A stretch of 64,000 nt of DNA from Linanthus parryae (GCA_023055425.1 JALGPY010000002.1:50553321-50617320), one strand, 5' to 3'. Counted from the first letter of the stretch, positions 10,836-22,118 are shown. The notes: a model not told the origin generated them from the letters alone. A program made the numbers and translations.

Positions 10836-11961
10836 ACTGTGAACACAGATAGGTACAATACCGAGACTGGAAATAAGAAATAATTGGATATAAAATGAAG
10901 ATCCTAAATATTAGGATGAAGGAAACTGCTTGGAACGGTCAAAAGCTGACAAGTCCCGAAAATAAAGTGATTAAAAGGGATAAGTAAGGATGATTTGGAT
11001 GAATATCCGATTATTTTGGGAGATTAGCAATCTCCTTCGGAAGAAGGAAACTGCTGTCCTAGAATATAGGGTATTGTTTCCGAGATTGAAGGGCTAGGAA
11101 AGAGGTGGGAGCGTTTTAATAATCTGCTACTTGGTCTCGTTTGAGTTCGTTTCGTCCCTGTGAATACAGTAAAACAAAGTCTAGTACCTACCAAAGTTGA
11201 TTACACAATTGAGTATCCCTATTATTGGGGATCTGTTTGAAACGAGTTCCATTAAAAAGGGTTATGGCCATTTTTTTTTAATTATTAAAGATAAAGGAAG
11301 TCAAAACCGACTAAACCATAAACACATGAGGATTTAGCAGAGTCTCTCCACCAGTAAGAAATCAATCGACTGAAACATACAAGGGAGCACATGATCCAGA
11401 TTGTACTTTCTCTACCAGTAAGTTATCGCAAATTTACTCTCTAATAATTTTCTTGGAAATTAATTTTAACTTTTGTAGGTTCTATTTGGATGTTTTTCAT
11501 CAATTTTTCTTGTTCTACGTCTTGTTTATTGTAACTGAAATATATAGTTTCGATCACTACACCATGATAATTTCACTTATATTTGGATGACTGTGTTTTG
11601 GTAATTGGTGGTTTATGGTTGAATAATTAAAAAAAAAAATTATGAGGATTCTTTATAATTAGGTCTCTTGATTCTAAGGGGGAAGAAAACTGCTACTATT
11701 TATTCATTTTTCTAGAGGAAAAGTTCACAAAATGGGAAGCTAATAGTTCAGCTTTGGATGAGCCTTCTAATAGTAATCTGGATGCGCCTAACCTGAGTAG
11801 CGGCCTAATAAAGAAGCTAGAGTTGAGTCGAATGAGATAGATATTTCAACTTTATTAACGGTCAAATGTAACATTTTATTGACTTCAAATACTGTGTTGG
11901 TCATTGTGCATTTGCCCCCCCCCCCCACTGTTAGAATCCTGCGTCCGCCGCTGTTTACAGG

Positions 11962-12641
11962 TTATTGTGATGTATTTGCATGTTTTCAAGACGTCATAAT
12001 TTGGATACATTTTCTAGAAAATGTGTCCAAATTCAAGATGTAATAATTTGGAGACCTTTTTTAAAAAATGTAATCATTTTGCATGTTTTCTAGGACATGT
12101 AACAAAATTTAAAACTGCGGCTTACCAAATTCCACCGGTTGTACATTTATGTTTATTTTTTATTTTTTTTAGAAACATTTATATTTATTTAAATCCGCGT
12201 GTTATCGAATTCCATTAGTTATATTTATATTTATTTTAATATATTTTTATTTAACTAACATTCCTCTAATTATAATAAATAATTATACAATTAATATTAA
12301 CAATGTAAACTATGTGTTGGTTGTGGTAAATTAATCTAAATTGCAAGCTAAAGTTAAAAACAACAGATATATTGTCTACGCAATCCTCGAAAGAAGTAGC
12401 AATATGGAGATTACAAAGAACGTACAACGACTTGAATAACGTCAATGTGGTGAATGAGGGAAACTCTTTTTGGTATGCCCTTTTACCTGGCAATGGCTAC
12501 ATCCGTTCGTTCCCGTTCCTCGCTTCTTTTCACTCACGGTTTCGACCATTGGCTTGTGTCTTTTTTCCTTGTCCCTCCCAATTTTCACCACTTTCTTCGG
12601 TGGAAGTGGGCGGCAGTTTCTTATGTGTGTAGGTACTTCAC
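11962..12641. other. AT-rich non-coding DNA
   Basis: Beyond the right target duplication of the hAT-like element. Short ORFs on the plus strand near 12370-12714 overlap one another in three frames and show no domain. Nothing else recognised. Confidence 0.5.
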
Positions 12642-13248
12642 TTATGTCTCATATTGCCGGGTTCGGAGGTGTCTGAATTGTCCAAGCATAGGCCTTGTTG
12701 TAGTAGCCCAGTGAATAGAACATGTTGGTGTAATCGTACATGACTCAAAATCGTGCTTGAGTTTGTAACGGCCAAGTTTCTTGAGTTCTGATGCACAAGC
12801 ACACGCATGTACACACGAAAACCACATCTTTTGGTATGCGCTGCACGTGCAGATTCCGAGGTAATGTCCTGGCTTGAAGTCTGCTAGATGAGTTTTCAGG
12901 TCATTACCGCAGACTTCGTACTGAGACTCTGTAATAACTCGCACGAAAAAACCTACACACTTTTGAGCACGTCTCAACATTCTTTTCTCCCTTTTTAAAG
13001 TCAAGTAAGTATTTCTCATTTCAATACCCTTGATTCGTTTTGCAAGGAGCCACGCACACTGTTGTCGCATATTTGGGAGAACATCGTAAAAGCTTTGTCA
13101 GACCGCGGCGCCAGTAGGGACGAGTTAATAGACTCTCATGGTTGGATGTAAGCTGCTCAAACCGTGTTGTTTCGCCCATCACTCCCAGCAATGCCTGCGC
13201 GACAACCGCGCTGGTAATGTTACAGTGCTTCCCAACTACGCTGCTTGC
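12642..13248 (-). pseudogene. Mutator-like (MULE) transposase C-terminal remnant with SWIM zinc finger
   Basis: On the minus strand 13070-12642 translates to a 142-codon stretch with ICTCSAYQKMWFSCVHACAC near residues 93-112. This is the C-x-C-xn-C-x-H pattern of the SWIM finger that follows the catalytic core in MULE/FAR1-type transposases. The following aromatic and proline-rich text (KHDFESCTITPTCSIHW) also suits the family. A second frame (13296-13021) overlaps at the upstream end, so the frame is broken near 13060 and the catalytic DDE core is missing. The remnant ends where copia C1 sequence begins. Confidence 0.6.
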
Positions 13249-14584
13249 GACTATGATAAAACCTTTCCCCCAATCGCCATGACCAAATCCATTCAAATCT
13301 TACTTGCGATTGCAGCTTATCACGATTATAAGATTTTGGATATGGATGTCAAAACAGCCTTTCTGTATGGAAACCTCCTTGAGGATGTGCACATGACACA
13401 TCCATAGGTTTTTGAGGATCCAGAGCATGCCCATAAAGTGTGTAAGTTGCAACGATCCATTTATGGGTTGAACCAAACCTCTAGGAGTTGGAATCTACAT
13501 TTTGATGACGCGGTCAAAGAATTTGGCTTCATCAAGAACGAAGATGAACTGTGTGCCTACCAGAAGGTTAGTGGGAGCTCAATTGTGTTTCGGGTCTTGT
13601 ATGTGGATGACATACTACTCATTGGAAACGACATTCCTACCTTGCAATATGTTAAAGATTGGCTAGGAAAGTGTTTCTCAATGAAGGAATTAGGGGATGC
13701 AGCTTATATACTTGGTATCAAGATCTATAGGGATAGATCGAGGAAGCTGCTAGGCCTAAGTCAAAGTACATATATAGACAAGGTGTTGAAACGGTTCAAC
13801 GTGTAAGATTCCAAGAAATGATTCTTGCACATGTAACATGGAATCACCCTTTCGAAGGCTGATTATGCTTCCAATAAGATTGAGAAGGAACGCATGAGTA
13901 GGGTTCCCTATGCTTCGACCATAGGATCCATCATGTACGCCATGTTATGTACTAGACCAGATGTGACATACGCGTTGAGTATGACATGCAGATATCAGTG
14001 TAATCCAGGTGAGAGTCATTGAATAGCGGTCAAGAACATCCTCAAGTACTTGAGAAGAACTAAGGATGCGTTCTTGATCTATGGAGGGGAGGAAGAGTTG
14101 CGTGTAAGGGGTTACACGGATGCAAGCTTCCAAACCGACAGAGATGATTTCAGATCGCAGTCGGGATTAGTGTATTCCCTGAATGGAGGAGGTGTGAGGT
14201 GAAAAAGTTCCAAGCAAGAGACGGTTGCTGATTTTACGACTGAGACTGAGTACATTGCTGCATCAGGTGCAACAAAGGAGGCTGTTTGGATTAGGAAGTT
14301 CATTACTGAGCTTGGTGTGGTTCCTAATATTGTCATAGAGTTGTATTGTGACAACACTGGAGCGATCGCACAATCCAAGGAACCCATGCCACACCAGAAA
14401 TTCAAACACGTACTCAGAAAAGTTCCATCTTATTCGAGAGATTGTCGATCGAGGAGATGTGAAGATATGAAAGATTCCTAAAGATGAGAATCTGTCAGAT
14501 CCACTTACAAAGCTGCTTGTTCAGCGCAAGCATCAAGGACACACTAGATCTATAGGCATACGAGATGCACCAGATTGGCTCTAG
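13249..14584 (+). pseudogene. Ty1/copia C1: truncated reverse transcriptase and RNase H
   Basis: Starting at the reverse transcriptase motif DYDKTFPPIAM, the frame runs through KILDMDVKTAFLYGNLLEDV, LQRSIYGLNQTSRSWN and the catalytic YVDDILLIGND (13600-13632). RNase H follows with YTDASFQTDRDD near 14112-14147, TETEYIAASGA and ELYCDNTGAIAQSKE, ending at a TAG (14582-14584). Stops are present at 13405, 13804 and several later sites, and a frame change occurs near 14420, so it is dead. Gag, protease, integrase and the start of the reverse transcriptase are absent. The protein text closely matches copia C2 in this window, so both belong to one family. Confidence 0.9.
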
Positions 14585-14598
14585 TGCAAGTGGGAGAC

Positions 14599-17417
14599 GG
14601 CTGAAATAGATGCTGTAGAGGCAATCTTGTTTAGTATGGACATTGTTTTTGGCTAGAATAATCATTGTATTATTTATGGAGTTATTTAATATAATGCAGT
14701 CCTTAGATTACAAATGTGTTGTTTATCTTAAATATCCTTAGTCAATTATATTGATTAACTGGACGATCAACTATAGAATAGTATGTGGGTAGATTATGGA
14801 GATATCAAGTCTAGCACATGAGTATGCATTAAAGATAATGGCATACCGGATTAACCCACAACGATAAGGCTACATACAATTTATGTAAAGTCACAAGTGC
14901 TTCTTGTAGTGACAATGGTATTGTGGTCCTTAGACTTGCAGTCACTAGATACTCTAGTTGTGAAATATCATGCTTTGATATTATCAAACATTGAGCCTTA
15001 ACCGAGTGACTAGAAAGGTAGTTATCAGGCATGATAAGAAGCAAGCTTAGATATTGTAGTGGTCTAGAGAGGATTTGTCCCTCTCACATAACGGGAGAAA
15101 ATATCCGCGGCCACTAGAGAGGTAGTTCTTATAAAATTTCTGGCCAGACTTAGATAAATCAATATGTGATATTGATTATATATGCACGGATAAGACTATT
15201 CCCAGGATCAAGACACTATGGATTGGATATACGAGTGTGACTTGTATGTCTCGTGTCCAATCCGGATATGGAGACAACGGTATAATACAATACGGTAACA
15301 TTGGTCACCAGGTTTGTCGGATTACTGGCTATTTCTATTAGTTGGGTTGCATAGATGTCTTGTTAAGGGCCGCTCCATGTTAGTAATCGTTGTAGGATTT
15401 TGATGCAGGTTACGCAGCGGAATAACAAAAATTTAATCATGCTCAAACCCCTCTAAGGATTAAAGGTAAGCATCCATAACATGATTAGGATAGAAACATG
15501 TGTACCTTAGTTTGTGTGATCACTAAGAAGAATTGTGTCTTCGCCTCTACGAGTATCCAAACCTTGGATTCTTGACTGGATTCCTTCCCACCGTGTAGTT
15601 CTAGCAACTAAATAAGGAGGCAAATGATCACGCAAAACGGAGCAAGTCGCGCAGCACAAGGAGTGGCCGACGATAAGGGGGGCGGACGGACTAGGGGGCT
15701 CAGCCTCTTGGTCTTGTCTCTCTCCTTGCTTTGTTATGTTCTCTCAATAATGACTTGTGTTGAGAAAATAACAAGCTAGAGTTCTTTTACATGGTTAATA
15801 AATTTTTATTAGCTACATAATTGCCCCAATACTAATCATGTCCGTACATGGATTAGTCCAGTTACAAATTAGTCCTACTAACTTTGCTTGTGGTTGCGTT
15901 ATGATTCATTTAATTAATTATTCCAAATAATTAATACCCATATGCAGTTTAATCCATATGGTGTGTGACCCCATAGGTTTCTTCTTAGTTGGTAGTAACT
16001 ATTACAAACATAGAGCGGTGTCTAGCAACACACTATGCTACCCAACTAATAGAAATACTCAATGATCCCGACAAACCTTGTGCTCAATGTTACGGTGTTG
16101 TGTTATCCCTTTGTCTCTATATCCGGATTGGAAACGAGATATATTTGTCACACTCGTGTACCAATCCATAGTTTCTAGATCCTGGGAACATGCTTATATA
16201 TGTAGATAGCATCAATATCTCCCATTGATTTATCTGAGTCTGGCCAGACATTCCATAAGCTCTACCCCTAGAGTGGTCGTGGATATTTGCTCCCATTATG
16301 TAGGAGGGACAAATCCTATCAACATCACTGCCATCTCTCAGCTTGCTTCTTATCATGCCCGATAACAATCTTTATAGTTACCCAGTTATGGTGTAACGTT
16401 TGATAATATCAAAGCATGATATTTTACAACTATAGTATTCAGTGACTTCAAGCCTAAGGACTACAACACCATTAGCACTACGAGGAGCACTTGTGACGTT
16501 GACATATTCTAATGTAGCCTTCTCGTGGTGGGTCTATACAGTATGCCATTACTCCTAATGCATACTCATATGTTAGACTTGATATCCTCATATCAATCTA
16601 CCCACATACAAGTCTATAGTTGATCGACCTGTTAATTAATATAATGGACTATGAATATTTAAGATAAACAACACACTTGTAATCTAAGGACTTCATCATA
16701 TTAAATATCTCCATAAATAATACAATGATTTATTCTAGCGAACAAAGTTCATACTAAATAGATTGCCTCTAGGGCACAAAAAATCAACAACTGTTACTAC
16801 CAACTAAGTATAAACATATGGGATCACACTCCCTATGGAATTAACCAAACTTGGGAATTAATTAATATGATTAATTAAATATAAGGATCAATATGTAACT
16901 ACTTGCAAACTAAGTAGGACTAATTTCATGGTGGACTAATCCATGTAAGGACATGATTAGTAGAGGGGGTAATATGTAGTTAACAAGGAGTTGTTAGACT
17001 ATATAAAGAACACTCCTAGCTTATTTTCTTACAAGTTGTGTCATAATTGTTATCACACAAAAGATAGAGAGAAGAAAGCAAGGAGAGCCAACAAGGAGGG
17101 CCGAACCGACCCCCCCCCTCCTCGGCGTCGGTCAAAGAGACGTGGTCTCTTTTGGTCTCGTTTTGCGTGATCTTATTCTTCCTCCTCCTACCCTAGCTAG
17201 CACAAAGGTGCGGAGGATGCGATATCAATCCTAGGAGTGGACTTTTCATAGAGATGTGGGCACTATTTCACGTGAAGTCATCAAGGAGACAAACTAAGGT
17301 ACTTGATGTTCTCATCCTTTACCACTGTTATGAATTCTAATCATGTGATCCTTGGAAGGTATTGAACGGAGCTTGATTTCGATTATTCTGCTGCGTAAAC
17401 TGTATCAAAACCCAACA
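14599..17417 (+). repeat. 3' LTR of copia C1, interrupted by an inverted solo LTR
   Basis: The polypurine tract GTGGGAGAC precedes 14599. The LTR starts with a mutated TG (GGCTGAAATAGATGC, compared with TGTTGGAATAGATGCCC in C2) and ends CAAAACCCAACA at 17417. After removal of the inverted LTR at 15391-16789 the remaining length is about 1.42 kb, matching the 1442-1443 bp LTRs of C2. Its right end is cut exactly where a hAT MITE inserted at 17420. Confidence 0.8.
15391..16789 (-). mobile_element. Solo LTR of the same copia family, inserted in reverse orientation
   Basis: On the plus strand it begins TGTAGGATTTTGATGCAGG and ends GCACAAAAAATCAACA, matching the reverse complement of the C2 LTR ends. 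The part of the C1 LTR to its left (CGCTCCATGTTAGTAATCGT) and to its right (ACTGTTACTACCAACTAAG) join in homology with the intact LTR, so this is an insertion, not an inversion. The 5-bp flanks ATCGT and ACTGT agree at three of five positions, consistent with an aged duplication. No internal region remains, so unequal recombination between its two LTRs is the likely origin. Confidence 0.75.
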
Positions 17418-17419
17418 GG

Positions 17420-18019
17420 TAGGGCTGTAAGGAAAATCGAATAAACCGGTCAAACCGACCAAACCAAACCGAAATACTTGGTTTTGGATGGTGTTTTTGG
17501 ATGTTCGGTTTATCAATGGTTCAAATTTTCACAAACCGGTCTATTCAGTTTGGTTTTCGGTTTGTAAAACTATCACACCGCACCAAACCGAACCGAACCG
17601 AATGTGCTTAACGTACTTTTACTACAATGTATATTGCGTAAAGTATATTAGATAATCAAGAAAAGAGAGACACTGATAGATAGATTCAATTAAAATGATT
17701 ATAGTAATCTTAAACTTCTCCATTTCTCTCATGTGTCATCATATTTTCTCTCTGAAACGATATTTGTGCATATTTCTTTAAGTATATTTAATTTATTTTT
17801 CACTTTAAACTTGAAATTCGTTGACAAAGTAGTATTTTAATATTTTTTATGCAAACCAACCGCACCGAACCGAACCAAATCGATATTTTTCGGTTTGGTT
17901 TGGTTCGGTTCTTCCTTTCAAATGGTTTGGTTTGGTTACAAAATTAATAAATCTGTGTATTCGGTTCGGTTTATGGTTTTAGCAAAAACCGCACCAAAAC
18001 CAAACCGCTTACACCTCTA
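17420..18019. mobile_element. 600-bp hAT-type MITE rich in AAACCG / CGGTTT
   Basis: It is flanked by CCAACAGG on both sides (17412-17419 and 18020-18027), an exact 8-bp duplication. Termini are TAGGGCTGTAAG and CTTACACCTCTA, imperfect inverted repeats, extending inward into arms rich in AAACCGAACC on one side and GGTTTGGTT on the other. No coding potential. The target is the last bases of the C1 LTR. Confidence 0.9.
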
Positions 18020-18027
18020 CCAACAGG

Positions 18028-18380
18028 TGAGTGATTAACTCACCTGCGTAAACCTTGAGTCATTATAGAATGTTATTTTCATTCTTTACTTGTGTCATAG
18101 AAGACAGGGACGAGCAGGACCACCAACACTGGGACGAGTGATTAACTCTTCTCGTATTTCCAACTGAGGCAAGCACACACTCGTCCCAGTCTTGGGTTTT
18201 GAAGTGATACTTAGTGTACAATTTTAGGGTTAAGTTAAGATGATCAATGATTTAAGGATTCATGTTTACTGATCTGAGGGGGATAATATCATTTAAATAA
18301 CACTTTTAGGGGCCATAGTAATGATATTTAATTGGTTCTAGTGTTTAGTGTCTCCAATTTTGAGATTTAAGTTTGATGAT
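18028..18380. other. Non-coding DNA with GGGACGAG motifs
   Basis: Contains CTGGGACGAGTGAT and its partial inverse ACTCGTCCCAG near 18138-18210, shared with the 4.4-4.56 kb region. The small palindrome GGTGAGTGATTAACTCACC lies at 18026-18044. No ORF of note. Confidence 0.4.
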
Positions 18381-18977
18381 TGATAACTCTCTTTTAGAGT
18401 TATATTTCTTGCACGTTTTATATCGTTTTGCGTGATTTTTGGTTTGTTAATATTAGTTTTACATTACGATTAGAGAGAAAACGTAGAAGTTTAGCTCTAG
18501 GCATGAATTCGTTAATTCTAGCATTTCTCATGTGATTTTATGTATTTTTTATCACGTTTGATCGCACAGGTGGTGTTTTGTGTTGTTTTGACAGGAAATA
18601 GAGCTTGGGAGATGAAGCGGAGAGGAAAAACAAGCTTGGGAGATTAATCGAGAGCTAAAACGATGAAGAAATCATGAAAATTTGGTGAAAATACATGGAG
18701 AGGGGGTTAAAGTGTCATTTAATGAAGTTTGGTTAAAGACACTCTAACCCCCTTCTAGAATAGAGCACCATACTTAGTGAAATTTTGATGGGCAACGTGA
18801 GAGAACTCAGTGGAAGTGTAGGATCACAAATTGTGATCACAAGATCACCCGAAAGACCACAATGTGATCCTATTATCACAAAAGGTGATCACAAGATCAC
18901 AATACTTACAAAATAAGAATAATTCTAAAGGGACATAATTTTGGATAGAATTTTAGACATAATTTCTACTTTTAGTG
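18381..18977 (+). mobile_element. Fragment of an Athila-like gypsy LTR
   Basis: Starts TGATAACTCTCTTTTAGAGT, the terminal hairpin seen at the LTR starts of Gypsy-A and Gypsy-B. It then shares scattered text with the Gypsy-B LTR (for example TATCACGTTTGATCGCAC and TGTTGTTTTGACAGGAAA). At 18821-18903 there is a cluster of GTGATCACAAGATCAC-type palindromes. It is interrupted by the Mutator-like element at 18987; how far it continues beyond 20187 is unclear. No partner LTR is in the window. Confidence 0.65.
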
Positions 18978-18986
18978 ATCTGGATG

Positions 18987-20177
18987 GAGTCCAAATCTCC
19001 TATTCCCTATTTGTGTTCCCTTTGGTGTTCCCTCCCTCCTATTGGTCCACATCACCAAGGTTTATCAATTTTTTTTCATACATATTTCTTTATCAATCAA
19101 TTTTATAATTACATAAAAAGTAATTTAATTTATTAGTAGTAATTATCGGGATATAATTTAAATGTATATTTTTACTAAATCAAGTAGTTACCTTGTAATG
19201 TTGAACAACTACAGATCTCCTTCACAAAAGATCACGACATATCGATCTCTTCAATAAAACAGTTCAGTAAACATCATCTGGCGATAAACATATTAAGATA
19301 AACAATGAATTGGACAAACAAGTTCATTGCAAACATCAACTGTTTATTCCTTTCGGCCTCAAAAACTATTGCCGAAAATGAAGCTCTTGGTCCAGATGTT
19401 AATTGGGAATTAGATCTCGGTGTAAATTTTCAATTGTATATCTGAGTTCTTATTATATTTTCTTTTATCTTTAGCGGCATTCTGTTGGAAATTATGAGCT
19501 GATGAAGCAATATTTTCTTCAAAGACAAAGTCAAAGAAAAGCTTCTTGAAAATTAACACATAGGCCTCAAAAGCTTCATTGAACCTATTGTTGGTTGGAT
19601 ACCTTTAGCCAGATGTTAATTGGCCCATATTTTTTTGATAGGAAGGAAGAAAATATTTTCTGAGTAATGACATAAATAATTAAGCTGTACATACATTGAT
19701 TCTCACAAGATCCGTTAAACAATATTTTTAGAACAGTTCACTGGGAATCAGTTCATTAGCAATATTTTCCAGCACTCAACACATAGACCTCAAAAACTTT
19801 CGCCCACAAAAATAAAGACAAACTTGCCTCTGGATTCCCTTCTTAGTTTTTTTTTTAAAGTTCTTCATGCTGGACAATTTTTTTTAAGCTCCCTGGTAAT
19901 TCTTTTTGAAATAGATCGATCTGTAGTGATTTGTTGTTTGAAGAAGATCGGTAGTTGTTTAGCATTATAAGGTAACTACTTGACTTAGTGAAGATATACA
20001 TCTAAATTATATCCGATAATTACTACTGATAAACTGAATTACCATTCCTATAATTACATAATTGATTGATAAATATATATGTATGAAAAAAAAACTGATT
20101 GAAACTTGGTGACGTGGACCAATAGGAGGGAGGGAACACCAAATGGAACACAAATAGGGAATAGGAGATTTGGACTC
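18987..20177. mobile_element. Mutator-like non-autonomous element with about 240-bp terminal inverted repeats
   Basis: Flanked by ATCTGGATG at 18978-18986 and 20178-20186, an exact 9-bp duplication typical of Mutator-like transposases. The left end GAGTCCAAATCTCCTATTCC and the reverse complement of the right end agree with few mismatches for roughly 240 bases, through TAGTAATTATCGG to the ACTACAGATCT / ACTACCGATCT segments. The central 700 bp is AT-rich with several GTTCATT/GTTCACT repeats and no ORF. Length 1191 bp. Confidence 0.92.
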
Positions 20178-20186
20178 ATCTGGATG

Positions 20187-21017
20187 AGGAGATTCACGAA
20201 GTTGCGTTAATGGCAACAAAGCCCCGGACATTAATGGTCTTAACACGGATTTTTTTTTCCATAGTGTTAAGACGTTGCAATCCCTAAGGTAGAAAAGCAA
20301 TTACTGTATGTCGATTATTTTGAACAAACTACCGTACCTAGTATATATTTTTGATGATCTACTAGAATGGCGATTAGTGTATGTCCTAACATGAATGGCA
20401 ATAAAGGTGCTACCTCCAAGCAACTTTATCACACAAACAACCTAGAATGTGGATTATTTTAAAGCAAAGCACAATGGAAAGGTGATGTGGTACCTGTGAT
20501 GATTATCTTAGAAATTGACCATGTGAGGATGTACAAAATATTTTAGGCCATCAATCAATCAATAAAAATACATTTTTTGTACAAACTAGCCATGTTCTCT
20601 GTATATTGAGAGACTAATGTTTAGTGCATAATCTCAATCTCTTTATTATTATTATTGATCGAAGAAAACCTGTATGCAGATTGAACTCACAACGATACTT
20701 CACTATTTATTTTGACAATTGGCTTAAAGCTTCTTTGTCAGTAAAGTTTTTGCAGCAAACTTTTGTGGCATAAAGCAGCATCATATTCTGTTTAGCGTAG
20801 TTTTATCAAGAAGCCGCTTTGAGAGAGGGGGGGGGGGGATTTGCAATAAAAAAAAATAAGGATTAAAATAATATCTCCTGGATCATAAATTTAACAAAAT
20901 TATTGCAAACTACACTCGTACAATCCATAATACGCAAAAATTTCACACTAGTATTCTAATAGCAAATCATGTGTTTCACAGAGCTATATATTATCTTTAC
21001 TTGTTTCTCATGACAAC
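20187..21017. other. AT-rich intergenic DNA downstream of the X8 gene
   Basis: No gene or element termini recognised. It contains a G run near 20828-20840 and a small TTA/ATT repeat near 20643-20655. The last bases before 21018 would be the 3' UTR of the X8 gene on the minus strand. Confidence 0.45.
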
Positions 21018-21604
21018 CTAAGGGAACTTGCACGATCCGGTCGCTGAAAAACAAAACAAAAATCTACGTTAGTATGACAAAAGATTTCACAAACTGGTAG
21101 AGAGACATGGATTTTCTTTTACAATATAACTTACAAGGATCAGAATCAGTTATCCGTGCAATTTCCTTGGAGCATGTACGATTTCCACTGGCTCTATAAA
21201 ATTGGTCAAGAACAATAGATGCATGATACAAAAGGGTGTTCGGCTGATAACACGAACGTCCAGGTAGTATTATACTGCAATCTACCCCTGGTTGTCTGCA
21301 AATTTGACCTATAGCTCTCTGTAGTACAGCAGCAGGTGCACCGTAATACGCCACACAATACAATGTTGGTAGGAATAAGTCCGGCTGGTGTTACAACAAA
21401 AGTCAATCAAATCTTCAATTCATAAAAAAAAAAAAAAAAAAAAATTAAACCCCGGTATGATGAAAGAGACATGGAGATTGAAGAGTACGTATAACTCACA
21501 TTGTAATTTTTATCTTGATGCAATGTATTGGAGACTCTCGAGCTAGTGCAACCACCAATGATGCACACCAGCAGGAGAACGACAAAGAAACAAGCCTTTC
21601 CCAT
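21018..21604 (-). CDS. Small secreted X8-domain (CBM43-like) protein, three exons
   Basis: Spliced model on the minus strand: exon 1 21604-21500 (35 codons, donor GTGAGT), exon 2 21384-21135 (acceptor ACACCAG, donor GTAAGT), exon 3 21043-21018 (acceptor TTTTTCAG, stop TAG). The total is 381 nt, 126 residues. Residues 1-19 form a signal peptide (MGKACFFVVLLLVCIIGGC). The X8 domain begins LYCVAYYGAPAAVLQRAIGQ and carries the six family cysteines (CVA, ICRQ, DCS, SCY, TCS, SCK), with SCYQPNTLLYHAS and the closing DPSTGSCKFP formed only after splicing. X8 domains bind beta-1,3-glucan (callose), usually at cell walls or plasmodesmata. There is no C-terminal hydrophobic GPI signal, so I infer a soluble apoplastic protein. 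The usual Trp of the WCVAK motif is Tyr here. Intron 1 contains an A/T homopolymer. Confidence 0.85.
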
Positions 21605-21669
21605 CTTTCTGTTCTGTATCAGACACTTAATTGATAATAATGAAGCTCAATGACTTTCTTTGTATGAGC

Positions 21670-21676
21670 TTATATA
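21670..21676 (-). promoter_or_regulatory. TATA box of the X8 gene
   Basis: On the minus strand TGTGTATATAAGCTC lies about 66 bases upstream of the ATG at 21604, a suitable distance for a short 5' UTR. Predicted from sequence only. Confidence 0.6.
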
Positions 21677-22118
21677 CACAAAAGATTAGTGGTAGGAATT
21701 TTCATAAAAGATCTCAAGATTCACCTATTTTTTTTGGTTTTATTGCTAAATAGGTAGCAAACTGTAGCTTCTTAGAATGTGTATTTAATACAACATACTC
21801 AAAAAGGACGAAAGAATGTTAAAAATATCACGCAAAACTTTCAAAACAGATTTCCTCAAAGAAAAAAAGAAAAAAACTTTCAAAACAGAAAGAATATCGT
21901 CAAATTACCAAAAAAAAGATGAAGAAAGAATATCGTCTCTAGAAGGAAGCAAATTTCCATAGATCGGCATGCAATTTATAAGGCAATATCTTCTGATCAT
22001 TTAAGTGCTGAACGTAGCAGTTAGATCTTCTATGAATATATTGATTGAAAAAGTGAACAGAATAAGAAAATGGTTATTTCCTCAAAAAAAATAAAAAATA
22101 TAAAAAATAAAAAATAAA
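21677..22118. other. Upstream region of the X8 gene, AT-rich
   Basis: Promoter-side flank with A-rich stretches, ending in the A/T-rich target of the fold-back element at 22119. No further motif recognised. Confidence 0.4.

Larger units (their letters stand above)
5316..11164 (-). mobile_element. LINE-c: full-length L1-type retrotransposon with 18-bp target duplication
   Basis: TACAGTAAAACAAAGTCT occurs exactly at 5298-5315 and at 11165-11182. On the minus strand the element runs from 11164 through ORF1 (10835-9489) and ORF2 (9492-5345) to a poly(A) tail (the T run at 5316-5324), abutting the target repeat. Length is about 5.85 kb including a 5' UTR of about 330 bases. A perfect 18-bp duplication and an uninterrupted ORF1 indicate a relatively recent insertion, although ORF2 has several lesions. 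The host sequence is the hAT-like element at 5063-11953. Confidence 0.95.
5063..11953. mobile_element. hAT-like DNA transposon, split by a LINE
   Basis: Both ends are bordered by TTTACAGG (5055-5062 and 11954-11961), an 8-bp duplication as made by hAT transposases. The left end starts CAGGGGCGCACAGAGG. The right end, read inward on the minus strand, starts CAGCGGCGGACGCAGG. They share CAG-GGCG-AC followed by a run of G. Without LINE-c and one copy of its target site the element is only about 1.0 kb (5063-5315 plus 11183-11953). I see no transposase, so it is a deleted or non-autonomous copy. The right part (11183-11953) is AT-rich with no convincing coding potential. Confidence 0.75.

Noticed and set aside
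12454..12714. Overlapping ORFs in three plus-strand frames
   Set aside because: No domain, mutually overlapping, and adjacent to the antisense MULE remnant.
21064..21406. Unspliced X8-like ORFs taken as a complete single-exon gene
   Set aside because: Reading through the GTAAGT donor loses the sixth Cys and the DPS-GSC motif; the spliced three-exon model restores both.
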